From NCBI GenBank assembly GCA_000467715.1, contig AJFK01000752.1, forward strand, positions 42,249-106,248: a stretch of DNA of 64,000 bases. Reading direction: 5' to 3'. Each line of letters opens with the position of its first letter. Position 1 is the first letter of the stretch. The position numbers and the translations under genes were made by a program. Shown piece by piece: positions 21,831-32,610 of the stretch. This DNA comes from Hysterium pulicare CBS 123377 (taxonomy: Eukaryota; Ascomycota; Dothideomycetes; Hysteriales; Hysteriaceae). The notes below the pieces were generated by a model. The model ran no database searches, was not told the origin of the DNA, and saw only the letters and a program-made list of their open reading frames with translations.

Positions 21831-23347
21831 GGCAGATTCGATGACCGCTATGAAGCTGGTATGTAGGAGGAAGGTTCAATTGAAGTGCGCCGAGCGCAAA
21901 TGTACGAGAGCCGAAGCATATTTAAGTTGGCCGTATCGCGGTATCGGATGGTTGACGTTCAGACGGATGCATGTTCCCGATTCCGATAAGAGCGGCGATG
22001 GAGTATTCACGTCTTGGCGCCGAGGAATCGGAATATCATGACCCCGAGAACTTCAGCTTGAAGTTTGAACAATCTCCCCTTTGACTGCACTTCGAAACTA
22101 CCCTGACCTCTCTTTGCGACTGATTGAAGTCATTGTCGCTCGTTCTTCGTCATTCCTCACTCACATGAACAGCAAAATTCTCACTGATTCCGACGAGACA
22201 ATGATCATTGGTGCACAGAGTAGCACGCTCGTCGCACATGGAACCACCAAGCCTAGAATCCCAACAGCCTGATCTGCTCATGCAAAGCATTAACATCGGA
22301 ATAGACACTATGCTGGAACTTTCTACTGCAAATGGGAACCCGACTCTGATGGCTACCAGCTACCCGCCCTGAGCTGGGGAATATTAGAGAGCTGAAACAA
22401 TCTCACGAGACCATTGGGTTTTCAGGCCGCCTTGTGAACGCCCATGTCTGCCGCCATCATCTCTACGCTCAGATGTTAAGATCGTGGCGGTGGGCTTACC
22501 GTTTTGCTTTGCTAGCTGAAAGATGGGTCGCATCCACAGCCACCAGCCTGGTCGGCCCGCTCCCTCCTTAGGTGCAGGCGTCTTACTTGCAGACAAGGCA
22601 TCCACAAGTGCGCCTTTCAGTACACGATGCAGACATCTGCAGTTCACTTCGAAAACATTCAGCTGAATACCACAATGCAGATAGTATGACCACCTTGGCC
22701 TTCCGGTTCTGTACTCGTGTGCAACACCGGTAAGAACCACGTAGAGCACAGCTGTCTATCAATAGGTCATTTATTTCCTTTCTCTTTGATCCTGACCAGT
22801 CTAAACGGCACGTCTGTCGGCAACTGATTTCGCAGTCTGGCCTGCACCCACTCGTCAGCCGGCCTTCCAGCATCTCGTTCCCCACCCGTCTTTATATCTA
22901 AAAGAAAGTTTTGCAATACGATGCAGCACAAGACCCAGGCGTCATAGCTTCTTCCTGTGGGTGTAACCCAAATAACCTCTATTCGCTCAGTGTACCGAAA
23001 TCCAGCCAGTCAGCGGGATGGTTGCATGGGATCTTCGTAAAGATAGACGCAAGTTGTGTATCATCCCCCGTTGTCCACAATTTTCAAGTGCTGGGGATAC
23101 GGTCTTAACTTGTGACGTTGGATTCTTCGCGTGTGCATTCCTTTTCCAAACCGTTCAGCTCAGTGTATAAGGTATTTAAGGGTACTCCATATCCTTCTGT
23201 CTGCATCCCTCATTCACCTTCTTGGTCCCAGCCTTGGAAAGCATTGCTCTCATCTCGACAACCTTGTGCCGGGCTAACCTTATTCTTTGTTCAACACGAG
23301 ATCGCCTCACACGTTACGCTCTTCATACGTCTTCTTGCAACGACAAA
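21831..23347. other. divergent intergenic region
   Basis: This 1.5-kb region separates the cysteine hydrolase (-) and the PsiD-like decarboxylase (+). Frames of 60-140 codons occur but carry no motif or splice logic. No repeats or RNA genes were recognised. Confidence 0.45.
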
Positions 23348-24859
23348 ATGTCCCTACTTCACGTCGGGAAACCGCAAAGTCCCTATGTCAAGCACCGCCT
23401 TGGAGGCTGGATGCCCAGCGACCCTACGCATTTCCAGAAGTGGCTTGAGGACACTGTCGATCATGTCCGCAAACATCACCAGAAGGACAGGGCCGATATT
23501 GATCCTTCTATTCAAGCATTCTGGAAGCTGATTGAAAGCAATACCGAAGTCCGCATGTACTTCAGCCTCATGTTTGATCAAGTTCCAATGAAGGACCCAT
23601 ACAACCAAGATCCTACCGGAAAGCCGACTATTCGAAGCTGGCAGGAGATGTTGCTCACATTCGACCTACTACTAAAGAAGGGTCCCATCTGGCTGTACAA
23701 CACCGAAGGTCAGAAAGGGCTTGTGGGTTTCCCATTTAATGCTGTTTTGGTGAGTGGTCTAATGAAGGATATTCCCAGACAAGCGGACCTTAATACAACT
23801 TGTAGGACTGGCCCATGGCTACCCCTGCCGGTGTCTTTGCTTTCCTTCGGAAGGACGTCAATGAATGCTTTCGAGGAATGCTTGCCGCGTACAATGCTTT
23901 CCTCTTCAGTCCAAACTCAACCACGGTATTGGACAAGGATCCAGAGGGTTGGTTCTCACCTCAAGCTCTCGAGACTATGGGTGAGGTTGCCTCTGAAGGC
24001 TACGGTCCAATCTCTTTCGACAAAGCCTATATATGTACCCCATCTGCAGCCCATTATGGATACAATTCCTGGGATGAGTTCTTCGTCCGCCAGTTCCGGG
24101 AAGGCGTCCGGCCTGTGTATGAGCCGAACAACACCAAAGCGATCACAAATTGCTGCGAGTCGACCCCCTACGCGTACGAGGAGAACGTGAAACTTTTCGA
24201 TACCTTCTGGATAAAGGGCCAGCCTTACAGTCTGGCAGATATGTTGGGTAATGAGGCTGATGCAAATCCATTCGTGGGAGGCACGGTCTATCAGGCATTC
24301 CTCTCGGCTCTTAGCTATCACCGTTGGCATACCCCCGTCAGTGGCACCGTTATCAAGCTCGACTATATTCCTGGCTCTTACTATGCAGAGAACTATTGGG
24401 AGGGCTTTGCAAACATCGATAACCAAGGCAACCCAAACCCCGACCCCGCCGCACCAAACAATTCCCAAGGCTACATTTCTCAGGTAGCTACCAGAGCTGT
24501 GATGTACCTACGCGCGGATGATCCAAGCATTGGCGTCATGGCCATCGTTCAGGTCGGCATGGCCGAGGTTTCGACGTGCCAGTGGACTGTTAAGCCCGGG
24601 CAATATCTCACGAAGGGCCAAGAAATTGGAATGGTGAGTAATACACAATGTCGCAATTAAAGAAGCGTAGACCAGTTACTGACGTTGTTTGCAGTTCCAT
24701 TTTGGAGGCTCGACCCACTGCCTCGTCTTTCGGCCAGGTGTCAAGCTTGATCTCAAGGTTAAGCCTCCTTATACTGGTAGCGAGAAGAATCTCCCCGTCC
24801 GCGGATATTTGGCAACCATTTTGAATGGGCCTCTATATGACGATGATGAAGCTTCATGA
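23348..24859 (+). CDS. PsiD/phosphatidylserine-decarboxylase-like enzyme
   Basis: Three exons (23348-23749, 23806-24633, 24695-24859; introns 56 and 61 bp) give 464 residues. The N-terminal half contains MYFSLMFDQVPMKDPYNQDP and a WQEMLLTFDLLLKKGPIW segment. This is typical of the extra N-terminal domain found in fungal decarboxylases related to PsiD (tryptophan decarboxylase), not in membrane phosphatidylserine decarboxylases. The C-terminal domain has YNSWDEFFVRQF, TPVSGTVIKLDYIPGSYY and the self-cleavage motif FHFGGSTHCLVF. There Ser416 of GGST should become the pyruvoyl cofactor. The enzyme would decarboxylate an amino acid or a phospholipid head group. No mitochondrial leader or membrane anchor is visible, favouring a soluble amino-acid decarboxylase. 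Substrate is unknown. Confidence 0.87.
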
Positions 24860-26126
24860 AAGAGGTAGGCATTCCTGTTAGGAAGCCCGGCGAATTACAG
24901 CAAGCTGAAATCCTTGTTTTGTTTCTATTTGACTCCAAGCAATCATTGCCAATCTGTAATCTTCATTCTCGTATATCAGTCGTTACAGACCAATCCAACT
25001 TGAAATTTGCTTTGCGCTCTTCAGGTTCATGGCTTCTGCCCGTTCATCGATGCTTTGAGAAACCAGTGGTTATTTGCGCAAGGAACTTCGATGCGCCCTC
25101 TTTAGGCCTCTGGCTGTTTGCTTTTGCTTCCAAGATAGGAACAGCTAGCAAACCTCCGGAACTTTCTGCCATCTCAGTCAGTTTATGCTCAAAGATACAG
25201 CTCGGAACCGTCTCATTTCCTGTTGCTCCTGAGACTAATATGGAGTCACAGCTCAGCACCGTTGTATGACGATGGGGTATGTATGCTCAACGAGACAGCT
25301 ATGGTAACACGCGAATATTCCGATGTGAGCTAGACTAGCTGGCTGATCGAGACTATCATCACGGCGCCTCAGCATGGCATCTGTCATGCCTGCTTCTCAA
25401 AGATGCACGGAGACAGACGTTCGAAAGCGTCCCGAAGAGCAGTTCTTGAAAATAATGGTACCATCGCGGATTGAGCATGGCCCTGATTCAAATGCGATGC
25501 TCAAATCGGCCATAGTGGTGTGTCTTTTTGCGGTTGGTGCGGAGGACTGGCTTCCTGATCGTCGGGACTCTCTTGCGAAGGGATTTACTTTTGGGTTGAG
25601 CTCTTAGTGTGAGACTCTGAACATGTAGATATCAATCAACTATTCATGTAAGCTATCGTGCGTCAGTAGATCTCTAAACTAATGTCCACTTGGCATATGA
25701 TCCAGGTCACGTGAACGTTCTCTCCGAAGAGCATAGACTAAAAGTTAGTCCAGCCACTTTCGTCACCAACTCACCTTCACAAAGAAGCGTACGCCGAAAG
25801 CAAGCTTCGCAAGAGCACAGCCAGCGGACTTTTCACATGAAGAATTTTTAGACTCCGATCCCCTAGATCTACAGTAAGCAAGGCTGACTCCCGGTGACGA
25901 TCAGGCCAATAAGTACGTGTCACGATTGAATCAAGATTCACAGCCCCCCACCAGTACCAATACTTGCATATTTATACCGTATATCCCCATCTTGGCCAGC
26001 CTTGCTTGCAAATCTGTCTTAAATACTACTTTTAAAATAACCTTCACCTTTCTTATTTTCAAATCACCGAGAAACTTCTCTGCATATCTTCCACCCCGTC
26101 CTTTAAGATCATACTCTATCGACAAT
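24860..26126. other. intergenic region
   Basis: There is no supported gene. Frames on either strand have no recognisable motif. The last 150 bp before 26127 is pyrimidine-rich and probably the promoter and 5' leader of the glycine-rich protein gene. Confidence 0.45.
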
Positions 26127-26351
26127 ATGGGCTGCTTCGGCTCCAAACAATCAAGATACCCTCAAGGCACAAGCAGTGGTGCTTATGCTGGCGGCGGATA
26201 TGCCGGCGGCGCATATATCCCAAGTGGTGGTGACGGCGGCGGCGGCGGCGGAATTTTTGGGGGAGACGGGGGCGGAGCAGGAGATGGCGGCGGCGGAGGA
26301 GGAGGAGGAGGAGGCGGAGATGGAGGAGGAGGTGGTGGCGGTGGAGCTTAA
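26127..26351 (+). CDS. small glycine-rich protein with MGC acylation motif
   Basis: A single exon encodes 74 residues. The N-terminus is MGCFGSKQSRYPQGTSS. Gly2 followed by Cys3, with Ser6 and Lys7 at the accepted positions, matches a dual N-myristoylation/S-palmitoylation signal used to anchor proteins to membranes. The rest is almost wholly Gly with Ala, Tyr and Asp, ending in long Gly runs. It is encoded by GGN repeats that are open in other frames too. No domain is present. Proteins with this layout are often annotated as glycine-rich or hypothetical. The acylation signal is seen in sequence; membrane location is inferred. Because of the repeat, length may vary between strains. Confidence 0.6.
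   Translation: MGCFGSKQSRYPQGTSSGAYAGGGYAGGAYIPSGGDGGGGGGIFGGDGGGAGDGGGGGGGGGGGDGGGGGGGGA
26229..26349 (+). repeat. GGN-rich simple sequence
   Basis: About 120 bp of GGC/GGA/GGT/GAT triplets inside the glycine-rich gene form an imperfect trinucleotide microsatellite. It encodes the poly-Gly/Asp tail and is a likely site of length variation. Confidence 0.8.
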
Positions 26352-26920
26352 GATTAAGGCCTGGTTAGAAGGCAGATGTGCAGTGGTTGATTGAATCTGT
26401 GCAAGGAGTGAATGGAAGCTTGAAGTCCGCATCGATGATTCCGAGTCGGCGAAGGAGGTTACAGTATATCAATTACTTGGAGATTTGGAAATGGCATATC
26501 TGGAGGTTGCGAAGTTATCAAAGCTGTCGGGTTTCTTTGATCGATGTGATGTATGAATTCGGGATTGCTCACGTGAGGGCTCACACGTGCCCGGCTTCTT
26601 CTCGGCAATCAGGCACTCCGAAAAGATTTCACACATCTCTGTCGACTCGAGATTCTGTCACACTTCGCTGTGGTTCCAGCCGCCTTGAGTCATGTTCTCA
26701 TCTCACGCTCACTTTCATTTTAATGCAACCTGGCTCGGAATACTTCTCGCGTGGAGTCATACAGGCGTCAACCTTCGGCGTATTTAGTCCGAGTTCTTGG
26801 ATTGTATCCGACACTAACAAGTTCTTCGACTACTTGTCTATTCTTCTATACAACCTCAATTAACGTACCTCTATAGCAACTTACCTTCTCTAGTGCCCCC
26901 TACGACACTCTTCTTGACTG
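26352..26920. other. intergenic region
   Basis: This is the 3' flank of the glycine-rich gene and the promoter of the GNAT gene. No additional gene is supported. Confidence 0.5.
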
Positions 26921-27673
26921 ATGGCCGAAACGCAACCCGCCCCAGCCTACAGCGTCCTCCGTATTCCCACTAATACTGCTCGTCTCAACGAGCTCGTCAA
27001 CAAATTTCGCGACTCGAAGCTGGCTGCTCTTCAAGCCGAGCCAGGCGGCTTCGCTGTAAAATACGAAGACGAAATCCTATACCCCTCCTCTGTCTGGCTT
27101 CGGCGCCTTACCGGATCGCTCACAGAGATCCTCGTTTGTGTAGCTACAACTGAGCAGGCGAACACTTTGGATAAGGATGAGGATACCCTTTTGAATGGCG
27201 ATTGGGTGGGATTCGCAACTCTGAACGGTCCAATTCCCTACTCCGCATACCAACTTCCAGAGTCAGGGCAACCGGTACCGAAGCATCCAGAATTGGAGAC
27301 ACGATGGCACATGTGCAGCCTGTATACCTCACAGGCACATCGGGGTCGCGGGCTCGCCAAGCGCCTGATAAATGCAAGCATAGCGTCTGCACAGGAACGT
27401 ACGCGTACGCTTGAGAGCGGGGCGGACATGAAGGCTAGGATCCGACTTTTCTGCAATCCAGGGAAAGCTCTTGTGGTAGGACTATACAAAGGCATGGGTT
27501 TTTCGGAAGCAGGCCTGTGCACGCAGAAGGAGGCATTCATAGCAAATGGCGACGAGAGCTTGGTCCCTAATGATATTGAGGATACTGAAAAGTCCAGGCA
27601 TACCTGGCTCAGACGGTGGGGTCTTGCTATGGAACGAGTTGTAGATGCCTCAAAAGAAACGATCATTGTCTGA
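26921..27673 (+). CDS. GNAT-family N-acetyltransferase
   Basis: A single exon encodes 250 residues. The GNAT core is visible as ILVCVATTEQAN...WVGFATLNGP (strand 4 region), then MCSLYTSQAHRGRGLAKRLI. There the acetyl-CoA pyrophosphate-binding loop RGRGLA is a complete Q/RxxGxG/A motif. RIRLFCNPGKALVVGLYKGMGF matches the conserved C-terminal strand and Y-x2-GF helix. The N-terminal RIPTNTARLNELVNKFRDSKLAALQ is typical of fungal members. The enzyme would transfer acetyl from acetyl-CoA to an amine; the acceptor cannot be told. It has no targeting signal and appears to be transcribed alone. Confidence 0.85.
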   Translation: MAETQPAPAYSVLRIPTNTARLNELVNKFRDSKLAALQAEPGGFAVKYEDEILYPSSVWLRRLTGSLTEILVCVATTEQANTLDKDEDTLLNGDWVGFATLNGPIPYSAYQLPESGQPVPKHPELETRWHMCSLYTSQAHRGRGLAKRLINASIASAQERTRTLESGADMKARIRLFCNPGKALVVGLYKGMGFSEAGLCTQKEAFIANGDESLVPNDIEDTEKSRHTWLRRWGLAMERVVDASKETIIV

Positions 27674-28127
27674 AAAATGCAGCAGACTACCGTAACCCAG
27701 CCTTTGGCTCTGCTGGCCGAGCGTGAAAGCTGCGGTCTGCTACTTTATCTTCCAAAGGAAGCTGACGGGTATGCAGGTGAGCAAACATTTTTATGCCAGA
27801 AACGTGAGAAGGTACCTAGGTAGGCAGCAACTGCGCCACAATTCACCCCGCGCACCACCTCCGCACCGCGCATTCGCGCGATTCTCATTTTCCAGTCTAC
27901 CCTTCTCTCATGCCTCTTCTTTTCCGTCATAGCAATTCACTTTTCTTCCTCGTATCAAGTGGTACACTCTTGTTTCGGGCTTACTCTGATTCGAACTCGT
28001 TGTCCTGTTATTCCATTGACTTCCTCCTACCCTCGTCTCCGGAACTGTTTCTAATACATCTGGAGCTTTTGTTCGAGCATCTTTTCGATCATAAATATCA
28101 GATCAGCAAGCCTTGATCGCATCGACA
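27674..28127. other. promoter and 5' leader of the RRM-homeodomain gene
   Basis: This is a pyrimidine-rich, gene-free stretch. Around 27840-27900 it contains GCGCACCACC/CGCGCATTCGCGCG, a short GC-rich alternating tract. No other feature is supported. Confidence 0.45.
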
Positions 28128-31100
28128 ATGAGTAACGCGCACGACTTTGCGTTTGACTCTCAGCATGTTCCTGCACAGATCCCCAGGGCTCCACCTGTCG
28201 TTCCCAGATTCTCTAGCAACGACTTGACCTCTACTACCAGTTCTATACGACTAGATGAGACCGATCCGATGAACGATAGTGCACGTAAGACTGCCGAGTG
28301 GCCCCGTCCACAGAGTGACAAGCGCAAGAATTTCCTAAACTTCAGCGCTGCTGGCGGTAACACTGCTCTTCCCATCTCTGTGGGTTCAACTGCTCAGAAT
28401 CTCCCCTGTGACACTTTGTACGTCTGCAACTTGTCGCCTGATCTCTCCGAAGATGATATGAAGGATATATTCTCAAAACAACAGGGCTACAAGCGTTTGT
28501 GTTTTCGGACCAAGCAGGGCAAAGCAATGTGTCTCGTCAAGTTTGAAGATGTGGCATGCGCAGTCATGGCATTGCATAACCTAAAAGACCAACCATTACA
28601 GGAAAGTGTAAAGGGTGGGTTTGACCTAGGATTTGCAAAAGACCCATTAGGTGTTCGCTTTGCAAAAGAGCCATCAGTTGTTCGAAGCATGCATTCCAAG
28701 CCAACCGTCCTAAATCTATTGTCTTCCGAAGCAGAAAGCCCAAGCAGCATGGGTCTTTTGTCTTCACAATCCTCAAAGAAGCATCTAGGGGATCGTAAGG
28801 CGTACCCAATGTTCCACTATTATGTATCTTCTCCGAGCTGACATATACCTAGTCTCAAATATCCTTCTGGGCAACACGGCCAGTCTACAACCTACCAGAT
28901 TAAAAAGTAATTTTCCCCACTGTAACGTCGTGCTCTTTAGTCAACATGCCACTTCGGTCGCGCTGATCAAAGTTCATCCGACTAATTGTGTTATCAACTT
29001 AGGAGTGACGGAGAATGTTGCGGATAGTGACGAAGTCGTACCGCTTCCTTCCAATCCCTTCGTTCCTTCGTATATCGATCCTACAAGAGTATTCTCAGTT
29101 AGACTTACCCAGGAGCATCATAATACTCTCGAGGCTCATTTTCGGCGGGAGCCTAAGCCGAGCAGGACCACTAAGGAAGCACTGGGCGCAAGACTTGGAG
29201 TTCCAATCGATAAGATTAATGTAAGTGCAAGGAACAGACGTATACGTAACTCTTCTACTGACTTGAGGTCTCAGAACTGGTTTCAGAATCAAAGAGCAAA
29301 GACGAAACTAGATATCAGGAAGCAATCGAGTCCATTCGACCACAGCGAACCAGAAAGAAAACTGCAAGAACGTTTATCGCTTCGGGAGATCGAAGCATCT
29401 TCGCCACAGACAAATTCATTCTTCTACATATGTACCCTTGCGCCGTATGGGTGCACCGCATCATTCACAACAAAGTCAGAATGGATACGTCATACGTACG
29501 AAGTCCATTTTCCTTGCCAGTCATGGAGTTGCCATGTCTGTACGGGAAGGGCTGAAAAAGCCGCAGCGCCCAATGGTGGGTTGCAGGCTCGAGCATTGTA
29601 CACCTACAGTTCCGGGGATCCGAACAACTTGAACTTTCGACAAGGTGATATCATTGAACTCCTCGAGCAACACGAGAGCGGTTGGTGGGATGGTACTCTG
29701 AAAGGAGTTCGAGGATGGTTTCCAAGTACTTACTGTGCTATCATGCCTCGCACATCAAACGACGGAAACCAAAGCCGGCTTCCAGGTTCAGCCAAGGTCT
29801 CCAAAGGTGTTGAGAATGAGGATACCATCTTGGACACGAATACTGCTGACTTCGCATATTCTACGCTCTCCCGCAAGACCCATGGCATCGAGCATCGAGA
29901 AGTGAAGGCCGTAAACACATCGGCAGAGTCGGGATGTTCTTCCATGCGTCAAGATCTTCCTGTAATAAGTATTTGTGTCTTCTGTAGTCAATCCTTCTCT
30001 GGTCCGGATAGCTGGAATAAGCGCATGCAGCACATCGGTGGGCATTTTGAACTGGCCGAGAAATCCAAAGGTAGTTTTGTGGTTGGACCCTGGAGGACTG
30101 ATGTTTTCGTTGAAGCATATCTGCTGCATAAAGACATGATCCATCGGAATGGCCATGGCATTTGGGAGTTGAGGGATCGGAAAGAAATGAAGTCCGTGGA
30201 CGGTGAAGACTGGAATACCTCAAGCGGCTCCGACGAGTTCAGTCAGGATTCATGTGATGAAGAGGGTGACTCAACATCGACAAGTTCCGATTGCTTATCG
30301 ATCCCGTTCATCTCCGTTAAAACGAAAATGCTCGATACGCTGATGCGAGAGGTTCACACGTTGTCGAGTCTTCCGCCGGACTCTCGTACTTGCGCTTCCG
30401 GTCAGACGTCCCAACGTAGCCAGACCAAGTGTGTTACAGCCGGAACGGGCAAATCTCAACCAAGCAGCAAAGCACTGGGCAAGCGAGCTATGCGGGAAGA
30501 TGATAGTCGATATCCTGACGAAGACGATGAAGATTCCAACAAACGTCGAAAACGCGGGAATGGAGCGAATGATCCCGAGGACAACAAACCGCCAGTTCGC
30601 TATGCTTGTCCTTACTTCAAACATAATCCGCGTGGGCACAAAGGCCGGGCTTGTCGTTATCCTGGCTTCACAACTGTCCACCGCATGAAGTAAGTCGAAG
30701 AAAACGATGGCTGTTCATCCACGCTAACCGATCTTCAGGGAACATCTATACCGAACTCACATTTCTATCCATTGCAATAGATGCCATCGCATTTTCGACT
30801 CCGAAGATGGTTTGAGGGACCACCAAAGAGAAATCCAACCATGCTTGATCAATAATCAACTACCACCGGAAGGAATCGATGCTACCCAGCTAGCTCGCTT
30901 GAAAAGCAAGAAGAAGTTTGGCTGTGAGACCACAGAAGAGGAGAAATGGAGGGCGATTTACCATTTCTTATTTCCAACTGAAAATGCATCCTTTGTTTCA
31001 CCATGTAAGCACCCTTGTTCTTGCTTCTTTTGCTGGCAGTATGGTCTAATCTCTAGCATCAGACTGCGATGACCTCGTTGAACCCATTGACGAAAACGAT

Positions 31101-31721
31101 CTGAACGAATTCGAGTTATTCTCTAGACGGGAATTTCCTCGCAGAATACGACAGGAGCTTAACACCTTGTGGGATACGCTAGCACAGCCGATAGAAGACC
31201 AACTCAGAGCCGAGCTCATCGGTATCGTAGAGAGGTGCCGCGATGGCCTCTTCCATGACTACCATCGCCAAAGAGGTGACTCCTCCTTATCATCCAACGA
31301 ACTCGATGTTCCTCTACCCTATGATCTCCAGAATGCGGCCTCGGTGGGCAAGTCCAGTAGCGGAGGTGGGGTATCGGCGGCGGAATCCCAACCAACCTTT
31401 AATGAGCCCGACGTCACGGACGTCCTGGACTTTGATCTCAGCGCACATGATTGGCTGCTAGTCGATGAATTCGAGAAGGATGGTTTATCAGACGATACGA
31501 GTGACTTCGAACATATCCGCTCAACAGCAACGCCACCACCGGACTTGAAGGACAAAGTCGACGTATCGAACGACGATATGTCGCCCAGATCTGAGCGCAA
31601 AGATTTCTCGAATAAATATCCTTACGATAAGGAATACCTGATTGATCCGACGATTGATCCGAGGTCCGATCCGGATAACGTTTTAGAGAATTTCGACTTT
31701 GACAAATTCCTTGCGATTTAA
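28128..31721 (+). CDS. chimeric RRM-homeodomain-SH3-C2H2 regulator
   Basis: Proposed exons are 28128-28794, 28853-28906, 29003-29220, 29275-30689, 30739-31004 and 31063-31721, about 1092 residues. Residues 93-175 are an RRM close to the C-terminal RRM of Whi3/Scw1 (TLYVCNLSPDLSEDD, YKRLCFRTKQGKAMCLVKFE). A 58-bp intron (GTAAGG, branch CTGAC, CTAG) joins it in frame to the next part. Residues 270-327 are a homeodomain whose recognition helix IDKINNWFQNQRAK is complete only after removing a stop-free 54-bp intron. A C2H2-like element lies near 366-403. Residues 416-470 are an SH3 domain (ARALYTYSSGDP, SGWWDG, RGWFPSTY). Further zinc elements follow: CVFCSQSF...HIGGHF, then YACPYFKHNP...VHRMKEHLYRTH with CNRCHRIF. 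The acidic C-terminus could be an activation region. The 28907-29002 intron is optional (96 bp, in frame). The RRM could instead be a separate 237-residue gene ending at 28841. Confidence 0.7.
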
Positions 31722-32610
31722 GCGTGCATAATGCGCAAATACCTAGCTAAACACATGTTCTGCGACGCCGTTCTAGACAATACGGTCTACGAATTTTCCC
31801 AATGCTTGGGGCTTTGTCCTGACTTTTATCTTATCTTGGAAGGCGTCCTCATTGTATAAAGCCGCTCATTAGTACATTCCTGCAGTGCAATGTATACTCC
31901 TATGAGGCCATATTCGGTGTTTCGCTTTGGAAAGGTTGTTTTATGTCGATACAAAACGCTGGACTCGCGTTTCAAACATGCGCTCTTCTTATGATACTAT
32001 GATGACCATTGTCATGAAGCTCATGCATCAATCGAAATATTGACGGGGTTTTCTTATGTATATTGCGACGCATAACCAAACTTCCTTTCACGTGCGTCAT
32101 TAGTTTCACGATAAATAAAAAGCCTCTCAAGTTGAGAACTTGTAAATCACAAACCTCACAATATTATTACGCTAGACATTGGCTCTTCCTTCAACACCTC
32201 ATATCATACTCGAAGCGATGTTGAGAGAAGATTGCAAGCGATGGAAGCGTTGATGCCGATCCGTTCTGGGTGCACCGGCAAAAGAAAAGAAGGCTGACCC
32301 ACCAACCCCATCGTACCCCTGCCGTGCCTAATTACCGATCCCGGCACACCCAGATTCCCCCTTGAAGCCGCCCTTGTCCATATCGAGCGACCGTTAAGGC
32401 TGTCATAGCGCCCGTTCATCTCCACGAGCTGAACCCCCATCGACGATTCGTTGCGATGCGATACGATGCGATGCCCTGCTCTTGGCTTTTAATCATCATA
32501 CCACAACAACAGCAGAAGAGGTTGGTTGGGTATTACAATAACTTTGGATTCATGGATAAATATATACGACCGTGACAATCACCACTACGTCGATTATTAA
32601 TGGATTACGA
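31722..32610. other. convergent 3' region
   Basis: This gap lies between the homeodomain gene (+) and a secreted-protein gene (-). A short repeat TGCGATGCGATACGATGCGATGCC lies near 32450-32474, built from GCGAT units. No gene is supported. Confidence 0.5.

Noticed and set aside
26378-26863. Plus-strand frame after the glycine-rich gene.
   Set aside because: No ATG in good context close to the start of likely coding, no motif, and it spans a probable 3' flank and promoter.
28128-28841. RRM protein as an independent 237-residue gene.
   Set aside because: Possible, but the 16 residues after the donor at 28795 look non-coding, and the 58-bp intron restores frame exactly with the downstream homeodomain; the fusion is preferred pending transcripts.
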